From contig JABBOT010000080.1 in assembly GCA_016165875.1 (NCBI GenBank), positions 9,406,172 through 9,470,171 of the forward strand: a DNA stretch of 64,000 nt, read 5' to 3'. Positions 53,563-64,000 of this stretch are shown in pieces. The notes below the pieces were generated by a model, which did not search any database, had not been told where the DNA came from, and was given only the letters and a program-made list of their open reading frames with translations. Each line of letters starts with the position of its first letter. Positions within the stretch are counted from its first letter, which is position 1. Origin of the DNA: Acanthopleura granulata. Taxonomy: Eukaryota > Mollusca > Polyplacophora > Chitonida > Chitonidae. A program made the position numbers and the translations under genes.

Positions 53563-56500
53563 CCTGTTGCGCCTTGAAGCCAGGTACCTGTTGATGGCCG
53601 TTTACTCAGGCCACTTTATACCTGACCACTGTCACATACTTGAAAAATTCTTAAACATGACGCTAAACATCAATCAAGTAAAAAGAATGAATAAATTTAT
53701 TTAGTTACTTAAGACGTATTTATGTCTCTTTAAAACTTATGTAGAAAAATATTTCGACATATCAGGTCAGAAATGGATTATGGTACCACCTCCCTGGAAA
53801 ACCATCGAAAACATCGCACTCGAATCCCTTGTCATACCGACACTGATACTGGCAATTGATCTATCATCTTTTGAATGGTTACAACTTATTAATGAAGAAC
53901 TCTTTCCTGTCTTTAACAAAGAGGAGCAATGATATGCAAGTATTCTTTTGATCTGTAGTAGTATGCCACAGTTTTTTTGGTGTGCCGTATGTGTGATCAC
54001 AAGAAAACTTCAGTATTACACAGGCAGCGACGCTGCGTTGGAACAGAAAACATCGCATATGCTTTCACTGGCACTGTTTTCACTTTGTCGGCACCTTTCT
54101 GTCACAAACGAATATAATCGAGCTAGATGCTATGGAAGTGGAATATAGGAAAAACACGGTAGACAGTATAAATTTTGATGCTCAAACATAATCGGTTGTG
54201 ATAGTCAATGAATCAGTGGAAAGTTTCTGTGTTGGTTAAGCACAGCATTTTAGTACGGCGTAAAACGCCAATCAAATAAATAAATAAATATTGGCTGAGA
54301 GGCAACTGTGCGACTCCAAGACAGCAGACTAGTTTTGTCACAAAAGTGTCAAGTGACCCCATTTTACAAATTACTTGTAATCAGACAGCAATAATGACAC
54401 TTCGGTCGCTGCTTCGCGTTAACTAGCTCTGCTATGTTTTAGTCTTTTTGTGGGGGGAACAAAATACCACAGTCGTGTACCTAAAGTCTGTCAGTCATAC
54501 TGAATGATCATCATCGGCACCAGTTACTATGAAAACAACAGGTAGCTACACGACAGGAATATCCTCGTTTGATATGTCCGCTTTGTAAACACCACGGGGT
54601 TTGTTTTCCAAGCCAGAGTCATCCATGAGCGAACCAACCTGTTTGTCTGGCATTGCTTTGATCGGTTGATAGGTGTCAGAACTGTCTGATCGTTTGGTCA
54701 ACAGACACAATATGTTCTATCGTAACCACACTGTGACTGATGTTAAAACCTAAAGCACAGCGCCCTTTCACAAATGAGGTATGGCCGTTTCAAACTGACG
54801 TTTCGCTGTATCGACAGTTTCTCAATGTTAGGCTCAGGGTTGCATCAACCGGGGTTCTGCTGGTGAACTAAGCATCCCCGAGACATGGTCACTTTGCACT
54901 GTTTTCATGTAATTGTGTATTAAATATGACGACAACACAGGATTTTGTGTACTTCTAGACCAGTGACTTCTCAGAATGTCAACTAACATCACTGCATTTT
55001 GCTTCAGCCCTGGTGCTAAGTGTGAGTTGTTACTTTTGAAACACTCATATGAACAATTAGAATAAAACTCTAAGGTAAATATATTGGGGACCAGATTCCA
55101 CCGGCTGTGTGTGACCACCTGCCAACTATCGCAGTATTTCTGGTTTTACTCTCTGTGTTGTAATCTTTTGTATTTTATCCCTACACTCCGGCTTCCTCCA
55201 CCAATAAACCCGATCGCCATGTATAACAGCCACCACATCAAAAATTGCATTGTTTTACTTCAGGATACGGAGACAGAAGTGGGAGAAAACCACCGCAATT
55301 TGTCAGATAGCTGACAGATTTCCTGACCTCCTACCAGAACAGGGTTAACGAGAGGCACCAAGTTTGAAAACAAGAATCAGTTTGACAGCACATCAGAACG
55401 AACGTAACATGGATATGACCATCTTCTGTTTATCGATACTATACCAGCTGAAAATGTAAATTATTTTATCCGCAATATCTTGGAATTAATTATGGACAGC
55501 AATCTTTGCTCACTCATTGAATGGAAGATGGCCATTGTTTGCCACAAAAGAATTATGTCATAAATAATAAATACACTAAAAATATTTATATCTAGTCAGT
55601 TAAATGTATCAGAATGTATTATAAGCTCTCTCTCTCTATTTCCTAAGAGTTGCGAAAAGTAGGTTGATTTGATGACGGCTTTGAAACAGCTCCTGGAATC
55701 AGTGCTATACTTAATACTAATTGTTGATATCAGGAAAAAGATGAGCTTGATAAATTCTGCGATTTCGTTTTTAGAGTTTTTTTAAAATTATCCAAGGCCC
55801 AACAAGATACTGGTGCAGAGGTCACTGGCCTGGCATGTCGGAATTTTGGTATAGTAACGGATAAGGATCTGATGGCTTTCCAGAAGTTTCCCTTGAACAG
55901 CGGGGTCATATTTACTTCACCTGTTTGGAGGAATTTCACCAGGTAGAGTATATGTCATCGTGTTTGCTATTAATGAAACCTATTATAAAACGGATAGCAT
56001 CAGAGCTAGGTAAGCTAAAACTAGCTCTATCGGCTACAGATGTTTGGAAGTTTCGACTGACAAAGAAAACAAGCAAGGCAGAAAAGCTACGCCTTGCTTT
56101 TTAGGCGCCTCAGCGTGTGATCTCTACATAGAAGAACAACTGCAGTTTGATTTGGCTACCTTTTCTAAAGGCTCACATAAAAACTTTCCAAGCCTTCTGC
56201 TATTTTCTTAGCCTTAACAAGAGACAGATCATAGTAATTTAAGACGGGAAGCAAGTTTTGTGCAGAAAAAATTGTCTAAAGGTTGATGGAGTTATAGGGG
56301 AATTATGTGGACCATGTTGATTACTTTGGGGTTTCTGCTCTCCTGGCTTAACCGAGGGAGTTTTGGAAGTGATAGCCTGGAATATAGATTATATGTCAAA
56401 TTATGGACACCTCGCTGTGGGCAAAGACGAAGATCAAACGACGCGCCATCTTGAATTCCTCGAAGAGCTCTACAGGAGCCAATTACGCCCGCTTCCGCCC

Positions 56501-58154
56501 GAACTGGCAGCCATTTCAAGGCATCACTTCACCCCAAAAGTAACACTATTGCTTCAGGAAATCGATGGTTTCGTGGCAGTTGACTGTAAAGGTATTACAC
56601 CACGTATTGTATTCCTGGCCTTTTGTGCAGTTACGCAAGTCATCAAAGACGGATGACGTTCGAGAATCTTGCCAGCTGATAAACAGACGAAGCCAAGAAG
56701 CCTTCGTATTCCATAGCTCCAGGCAATACACACAGAAACCTTGTATAAACGTACTGAAAGTCATCTGAAAACGATCTTGTTGCTTTTCGCATGCAGCGAG
56801 ATGAAAAGCAGCTAAATGAATGCGTTTATACGCTGGTTTAAAATTTCGCCAATTTAGAACATCAAGCACTATTTTATGCCCGCTATGTATTTAGAGGACG
56901 TTCTAATGAATCTCATGATAAAATTGATGTTCAATTTACTTAAGTAAAACACCCACGTGTATGGAAACCGCAAGATTAAAGTTTTGGGAAATACCCTATC
57001 TGATCAGCTTTAGACATCCTTATGTACGAAATTAGTCCAGTTGATGGTGTGGTATTATAATAACAAATTAAACCTGTTTATTAACGGTACAGAAACCTGA
57101 AGGCCGTTATGAAAGTGAAAGAGTGTTGAGTGCGGTGTCATAGCCAGGTCCAATAAATAAATAAAAATTAGAAATGTCCTTTTCTTTATTGGTGTAAGGG
57201 TGCGTAGTGAAATTTCTCTCTCGAATTACATGTACAACGCATGAGCTTCATTACAAATTTAACCTGAATTTAACATCAACCGGTACGGTGTAGGATTTGC
57301 TGTATTAAAACATAAGTTATGGAGATTATTTTGGGATGCATTTGTACAGGATGCCAACACAGGACAAACAATTTACTGCACAAGCTTTTCTGACGTCACA
57401 TAAATTTCTCTGTCTCTGTCATATGACACTGTTCTGTCTGCTGCACGAACTTCAAGGTCACTCGGAGGGTTATAGGACAATGCAAATGCATGTGTTATTT
57501 TCAGTTATTTGGGCTTTATGCAAAATGTAAAGCATTAAGCAGAAGAGGGTATAAGATTCTGGGGCGCAGTGAAAGGTAACAATTACTCAAAAGCACATTT
57601 CAATTCACGACTTTTTCATGTGAAACTCTAAAACTCGCTGATGGTCCAAAGTTTCCCGTTTCACCAATGAGTCAAAAATTCTGAGCATTTGGGTTAAGAA
57701 TTCCAGAATGTCGTCAGTGAAAGGCTTTATTCCCTAGTCTTGTAACCCATTAGTTTACGCGGGTGGTGCTAATATAAACTGGCTTAAGTGGAACAGACAT
57801 TTTTACCAGAAGCTCCTTTCAAGCAATCGCAGAGTCTCGAGACTAGGGACATTTTGAAAAAAGACTTTCCTGATCGTTCCTCAAAGAAATCATAACCTGC
57901 TCTCCAATGTTCTCACAAACAAATCCGCACGTCTTGCCACTCGAAATTTCTCCAAATCCGACAAAATGTCTGAGACTGTGATCATCAAGTCTGATCCCAA
58001 GTGGAATCTAGTGGCACGAGAGATCGTCCAGATACACTGTGTTTGCCGGGTGGATTCTTTGGTTCATGTGACTGGCATTTGTTTCTTACTCATCTGATCC
58101 ACGCGTTTCACTGCCAAGTGCTTCATACTAGTTGGGTCGACGCGATACATTCCA
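53563..58154. other. Upstream flank or first intron of Neto, no exon found
   Basis: I searched the minus strand for a start codon, hydrophobic leader and phase-1 donor and found no convincing candidate. Family A tail fragments occur at 54255-54290 (GTACGGCGTAAAACGCCAAT then CAAATAAATAAATA) and near 57130-57170. A diverged family D copy lies at 55082-55150. Confidence 0.4.
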
Positions 58155-58645
58155 GGAATGAATGAATACTTATTGCTTAACGCCATATCGGCATTATAGC
58201 AGCCATGTTATGATGAGAACACATTAGAACCACGAAGCGGTATGAATTGCAAAACTGGCACAGTAATGAACGAATCTTCCAACCGTTACACCGTAGATGG
58301 ACAGCTCTACAGAATATGTGTACATTTTATACACTGCATGAATGATTGAATCATTATGTCCGACCGGCACATCGGCATTATAACAGCCTCGTGGTGATGA
58401 GAACCTGTAGTGTACTGCACAGTAATGAGTGAATTCTCCAAGTGATATGCTGAGGCTGGATTGACCTCAAGTTTAAGACTCTGGCATGAATGAATGAGTC
58501 AGTATGACCGAACGCCACATCGGCACTATAAATATTACAACTGTAACACTGTGCTGGAGAGAATATGTTAGAACCAACAAAGAGTATGGGATATGTGGCA
58601 CTAACACTGTGTAACACAGCGATGTACGCCTCCTCCTAGGTGGAC
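58155..58645. repeat. Three diverged copies of a ~150-190 bp segment
   Basis: Words such as TGAATGAAT, ACGCCATATCGGCATTATA (also GGCACATCGGCATTATAACA and CGCCACATCGGCACTATAA) and TGATGAGAACA(C) recur with starts near 58156, 58344 and 58491. Copies are interrupted and diverged, as in an old tandem duplication or clustered insertions of one short element. Confidence 0.7.
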
Positions 58646-60635
58646 ACTTTACACACTGCATGAATATGGCTTAAGCCCACAGTTGTACCGTGACAGTCAG
58701 ACTGTAACAGTTTCGGCACTTTGATGTCGAAAGAATGTAAACAATACATGCATAGTGAGGGGCGTTGACACAGTTATGTTATCTGGCCATACCTTCAAGG
58801 TTACTAAATCACTCGTACACCGGAGATCGGCTTTATTGAAACCATTGTGACCCTGAAAACAAAAACCATCGCTCTTTGGCAAATTACTGGCGTCCTTTCG
58901 CCCACGTGTGACTAGCAAGGCGTATTAAAGAAGGACAAGTAATCTTTTATATCCTACACAACAGCACAAACAGCACTCACAACATTTTTTTAGATCAATT
59001 AAAATTCTATCCTTTAATAGTGGTGCCAAGCATCTGTAACCTCTCACCTTAAAACCATTTCGTAAAGACCTGTGGATTATTTCCCGTTTACTTGGCAAAC
59101 ATCCCGGCGCTGTAAACGCCTCACTTCTAACAGCCACTGTCATATTGTTGTTAAGCACGTGCTATGGCATCCGTTTGTTTGACATGTGCAATACACTCCT
59201 CGCAACATGGTGTGCGTCTGTTTTGATAGCTTAGGAAAGCTGGAATACGTAGGATCAGAGGTGTTGCGATACGGCATAGCGAGAACAGAGTGAGACAGAG
59301 AGTTGAGACGTCAAGGAAACAGCTGGTGCCAATGCTCTTATACCCTTGATGGCATAGGTACTGATTTTTTTTATCTCCTTGTTCTTTGCAAAATGCCGCT
59401 CGCTGTCTAAATCAAAATTCAAAACAGGATAAATGTGTAGTTATAAAATATATTAAAGGTGAAGGTATTGAAGGCTTTGACTTCAATTTCACTGAAGATT
59501 TTTTCACTTTTAGGAGGTTGGTCAGTATAATGAAAGGAGGAAACCTGTGTGCTCGGGATAAATCAGCCACCTTTGGCAAATTACTACATGACGCACTTTC
59601 CCAAGTGTGACGAGCAGCTCTGCAAACCATATTTGGTGTAAGACAAGTACTTTTCAGCGAAATATTTTGTCTTAAATTAACTGTTAATTTTACTACAATA
59701 TTTTAAAACATTTTAGAGCTGTCATTTGTTTTTGGACTTAATTTAACTTAATTATGCACCTTTGACCAGGTAACGTGACATACAATATTTATGGAGAAAC
59801 AAACAACGAAAAACATCACAACCTCAGGCAAAATTATGTAGGACTTAAGTTTCATTCCAGCAGCCATGTTCTCACCACGGTATATATATTTTAAAACTTG
59901 GCGGGTTTTATTGCAGATAGTAATAGAGTTAAGACGGGATCTTTGCACATTGTTTCTTCAAAACTCATCTAAAGCCATTGTATTAGTTCCAAATGGCTGT
60001 TGTTGATCAACTACGAAGCGTTTCTACGTGTATATATAGAAATGAACTGTTGAGTTTTACTGCCCCGTTCAGGGAAGATATGAAAATAAAACCACAAAGG
60101 AGGCTTCGTCTTGAACTGCTCAGATCGAGGGAATTTTATACGTGACTTCCAAACGGCGCACGTAGAAGTGCTTCTGTTTTAATCCATTACAAATGATGTG
60201 AGCATGAACTTAGTCATTTGGTGTAACTGTACCCCACATTGTGCGTCGACAAATGCAAACACACTGAACGCTGTACTGGTCGATATCTAGAAAAGAGAAA
60301 ATTAGCCGGGGCAACAACCTGTAGACATATTCAGTGTTGGCTAGCTAGACAATATGAAAAGGTGAGGTAATAAATGCTCCACGAAATTCTCTAAGGAGTT
60401 ATCCGCTGCAAAACCGAATAACGATCGGAAGAATGTAGCGTTCTATAGGCTTTTAGTGTTAATGCTGCCTTGATTTGGAAAGTGCTGAGTTTCTTTTGAT
60501 AGCTTGATTGTATTAGAACACGTTATCAGGACTCAACTCAACTTTGTACTGTATGCTCTGTTTGTAATAAGTCACAAAGCCCCTACGCACAGCTTGACAA
60601 TAGTCACCACGTTTCTATTGCCGGTTTGTTAATAG
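58646..60635. other. No gene seen
   Basis: Two similar GGTTT/AAATTACT...TCGC(G)/CCC.CGTGTGAC stretches near 58870-58915 and 59575-59612 resemble each other in reverse SINE context. No coding exon recognised. Confidence 0.4.
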
Positions 60636-60895
60636 CAATCAAGACTGTACTCCCAGTTAGTTAATAGCCATCAAGACTGTACACCCAGTTAGTAAATTGC
60701 CATCAAGACTGTATTCCCAGTTAGGAAATAGTCATCAAGACTCTATTCCCAGATGGTAAGTAGCCATCAAGACTGTATTTCCAGATAGTAAATAGGCATC
60801 AATAATGTATCCCCAGGTAGTAAATAGCCATCAAGACTGTATTCCCAATTAGTAAATAGCCATCAAGACGGTGATTAGTTGTAAAGAACAATCAA
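60636..60895. repeat. Minisatellite, 32 bp unit, 8-9 copies
   Basis: The unit is CATCAAGACTGTATTCCCAG plus TTAGTAAATAGC. Starts are near 60636, 60669, 60701, 60733, 60765, 60797, 60829 and 60861, a very regular 32-bp spacing with substitutions but hardly any indels. There are no unique spacers. Confidence 0.93.
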
Positions 60896-61291
60896 GACTT
60901 TAACGGTTTGTGAATAGCCAGCAAGTTTATAAAAAGTCATCCAAACCCATGCCTGTGTTTAAACAATTATCAATACTCAATTATCAAGGCTTCAAAAAGT
61001 CAGGAAGGCTGTCTTTGTCCAGTTTGTAGTATATAACTACAACTAATAATCAAGATTCAGTCTAGCGTTAGGCCAGCGTATTGTCTAATTACAAAGATTA
61101 ATGCCTTCAGTTCGTAACGTTAATGTAAATATGACGTGTTTAGCAGTACTATAGTGTATGTCGTTATGATGCATGGGGATGAAATTCCAAGACTATGGTT
61201 CAAGGAGATACACTGAAGTGAAAACAGGAAAGTACGAACAGGTCTTACAGCGCAGTCATGGCAATCAATCAAATAACCAGATCAAGGGTGC

Positions 61292-61563
61292 ACTAAGAGA
61301 AAAGTTGAACTCAACAGACTGAAATATTTGAATTTTTCCAGTAGAGCTAGTTCAACTCGGAAAACTGAGTTATAAGATGAGATTTGGTTGAATCACTGAA
61401 GATTCCTTTCATTATCCTGTTGACTCATAAATAATCGATGAATCTTTTGATTTCTTGCACGTCTTCCAAAACAATCAGTCTTGAATAACTTGGTGGATCT
61501 GGTCGCATGACTCAGTTTTCCAGGTTGAATTAGCGACAGTTTGACCCATACTTTTCTCTCAGT
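61292..61563. mobile_element. Foldback MITE-like element
   Basis: The left end ACTAAGAGAAAAG...CAACTCGGAAAACTGAGT pairs with the complement of the right end ACTCAGTTTTCCAGGTTGAA...CTTTTCTCTCAGT. Arms are about 85-100 bp, imperfect. No coding content. Confidence 0.75.
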
Positions 61564-64000
61564 CTCCGGTCAGACATGCTTTGGCGCGCTTAACATTCCA
61601 TGACAATGCTTTATGGTTTGAACTGATTTAAAAGGAAAACAATTAAGAAAAAAAATACAAAAGACTGTCGACAATGGTCAGCAAAAGGTTGAATATTTCG
61701 TGGAAAAGGTGTGAAACACAGGCCTTGATTGGATAGTCGAATATGATTGATTTGGATGGACCGTAAACCAAGTAAATATGGACAATAAGTTGACAATCTC
61801 TCGCGCTGATCCCCGGGATTACGGGTTGTATATGTATCGTGTCTTAAAAATGGCCAGATTATAGATATATTATTAGTGAAGCAAATGAACAGGTTTTGTT
61901 GAACAGTTTCTGTTTTGGTTGATACAGAATATTTTGATGAGACACGGGAAATATTCTATCATCTTCCAAATGGTGTACCATACATAGTTTGTAGGTCGTC
62001 GTTAATCAAATCATTGCACATCAGTTGCGCTTTGATTGCTACTGATACGCATGTTTTGATTATTGACAACTTACAAACTATATATGGTAAACAGTTTGGA
62101 TGATTATAGTCGAAGAACATGGCATGCTTCTTTGCAGCATTTGTTCAATGAAAACTGTTCCCTGCTTTACTTTACATGGCGCGGTCCTATTTGTTTTATT
62201 TTAATATGTGCTTTTATTGTTCTCCGTGGTTTGTGTCGAACGTTGTTCTTGAAATCGGTGATGCTATTATTAACCTGTAGAGGCCAGTTATGGCCGACGA
62301 TTGGCACACGAATGTCTGTACAGGCACATAGATTCAGAATAATACGTTAAAGGTGGCAATTCATCAACGACTTTTTAAAGCGGTATCTTTAACTGCAGGT
62401 AAAATGACATGTTTGTTTATTCTACACCTTTACGCCGGAATTTTACTCCAATCTAACAAAACTATTGTAACCAAACGCCCTAACCCAAAATCGACATCCG
62501 CCCTCAATGCATTTTTTTCACGTAATTCGGCATTTTAATTGGGTGCCGCTGAGTTTATCTGTTAGTGACGGTCGATAAACAGATATAAATACACCTGGTG
62601 GATTGCTAAACAATAACCCGGTACGGAAAATAACACCTCGGATTCCAATACGGGCTCGACAAACAACAGATTCCATTTGCTATACCGTAATGTCGCTAAA
62701 TTCCCCCAGTTCATATAACAAACAGTAAAGGATTGATGAATCCTCAAAATTCACAGTAAATTTAAGATTAAATGTGAGTATGGTAGGTTTTAACCTTCAA
62801 GTAATAAAAACAAAGGTTGAAGTAAGAAACCAAGTATATACTAAACTGCCAAGAATGAAGAATTAAACAAAAAATACAATCATGGGGTTATGTAACAGTT
62901 GTCAGTTTGAGAAATTGTATGTTTGTGTCTTTGGGGTTTAACCTTGTAATATCATGACGGCTCCTGGTGGCCTCTGTTTATAGTGTGGACTCACTGAAAG
63001 GTCTTGCCGAAGACATTAGATATGGCCTCCAACCAGGAAGAATAAGCTAACACAAATATGTGAAGGAATACTAACATGGAAGAGGAGAAATGGAAGAAAT
63101 TACATTCTGACTAGTACTGAAAACCGGTGCCTTTAATTTGTGACATATTTTTGTGCTATTTTACTCTGTACAAGAAGACAAATGAGTACACACTGAAACA
63201 TTGCAACATTCGCATTCTTCCAGCATGAAACCTCAACGCAAGATGCCTTATGGTAACAGAGAGGCCATGAACAATTGAAACATGCCGATAATTGGCTTCC
63301 ACACACAAGTGTGTATATGCGTTCAGATATATTGTGACAATGTAAATATATCATTATCCTAAACTCACAAAGCTACATTTCAGAATTCCACCATGGCTAT
63401 ATGTTTCATAAAGAACGTGTGCACACAAAAAATAGCCTAACAAGACGCAGCTGTTAGAGGCCAGTCTCGATGTCATGGACTTCCCCCTAAATATCCGTTT
63501 CCTGACACCATTTTGCAGCTGACCTTTCCAAAATGGCGGAAAATTCCAGGAACCGTTACTGTACTGCGGTAATGGATAAATTAGGGAGATAATTAAAGGC
63601 TGGGCGATAAATTTGAACGGATGATAGCCTCTGAAGGAAATCAGATGTTGACTTTGCTTCTTTCGATCGTTTTGTTAACAAAACGGCGTTTGGATCGTCA
63701 TGGCGTATCAGCCCTGATGCCTTTCACGTGGGATTCGCGTTGAACGCTTCCAGACTTGGACTAGGCAGCCATATGCCAATTTAAAAATAAGACACGTTTA
63801 AAAAAGTGTTACTGTGTGTATAAAATTCACCAGTGAAGACGTTTCGTGGACCACTATCTGAAAACGGTTAGGGCGGTAAGATAATGACCTGTAGGTTCAG
63901 TGATCTCATTTGTTAATAGGTTAATGTTAGATTTATTGGTTGACTTGTGCGGGGGCAAATGTCTATATATAAGTGGTTTGTTTTTGAACACCGTTGGTAT
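61564..64000. other. No gene seen to the end of the window
   Basis: Short open frames on both strands without family resemblance. A perfect 18-bp palindrome, CGTTTTGTTAACAAAACG, lies at 63668-63685. The missing Neto first exon could lie here or beyond the window. Confidence 0.4.

Noticed and set aside
55730..55939. 69-codon minus-strand frame as a retroelement fragment
   Set aside because: No reverse transcriptase, integrase or gag motif could be seen.
60636..60895. CRISPR-like regular repeats
   Set aside because: Units are contiguous without unique spacers, and the context is a spliced eukaryotic genome.
53030..64000. Minus-strand short frames as the Neto signal-peptide exon
   Set aside because: None combines a start codon, a hydrophobic leader and a phase-1 donor convincingly; naming one would be guesswork.

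Overview
This window is metazoan nuclear DNA. It is AT-rich, intron-rich and full of short dispersed repeats: tRNA-headed SINEs, foldback/MITE-like hairpins, minisatellites and a (TA)n tract. The dominant SINE (a tail ending in AATAAATAAA; rich in GGGAGGAAACC and TTGCTGGCAGA motifs) and the frequent TACATGTA words suggest a lophotrochozoan, most likely a mollusc. That placement is inference from style and protein similarity, not a measured result.

Three multi-exon protein genes can be reconstructed by joining exons at GT/AG sites with consistent phase. (1) 5866-11569, minus: a twisted-gastrulation (TWSG1) BMP modulator in three coding exons, 251 residues, with an extra acidic tail. (2) 15139-25242, plus: a small E3 ubiquitin ligase of the RNF114/RNF125/RNF138/RNF166 family, closest to RNF166, in six exons, 222 residues (RING, C2HC, two C2H2 fingers, terminal UIM-like helix). 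(3) 34230-53029, minus: a Neto-type receptor auxiliary protein (CUB-CUB-LDLa-TM-long cytoplasmic tail), seven exons seen; the first exon(s) with the signal peptide were not found. TWSG1 and the RNF gene are head-to-head with about 0.4 kb between the RNF start codon and a possible TWSG1 5' UTR exon, which suggests a shared promoter.

The most unusual feature is a set of minisatellites built from exon-intron boundaries. In the RNF gene, the end of exon 2 with its 5' splice site is repeated 12 more times downstream (17851-18356). The start of exon 4 with its 3' splice site and polypyrimidine tract is repeated 17 times upstream (21137-22400, 71-72 bp units). Both arrays copy the CxxC half of a zinc knuckle with the adjacent splice site. 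In the Neto gene the end of the second-CUB exon with its donor is repeated about three times into the intron (37052-37376). Three of the extra RNF donors keep the reading frame; upstream acceptors 9-17 of the array all lead to an early stop.

The rest (about 0-5.8 kb, 26-34 kb, most of 43-64 kb) is intergenic or intronic, with repeats but no further gene I can support. TWSG1 acts outside the cell on BMP ligands, Neto proteins act at glutamate receptors (and, in Drosophila, in BMP signalling at the neuromuscular junction), and the RNF protein is intracellular. They are neighbours rather than an operon-like unit, but their linkage resembles the content of human chromosome 18 (TWSG1, RNF125, RNF138, NETO1).
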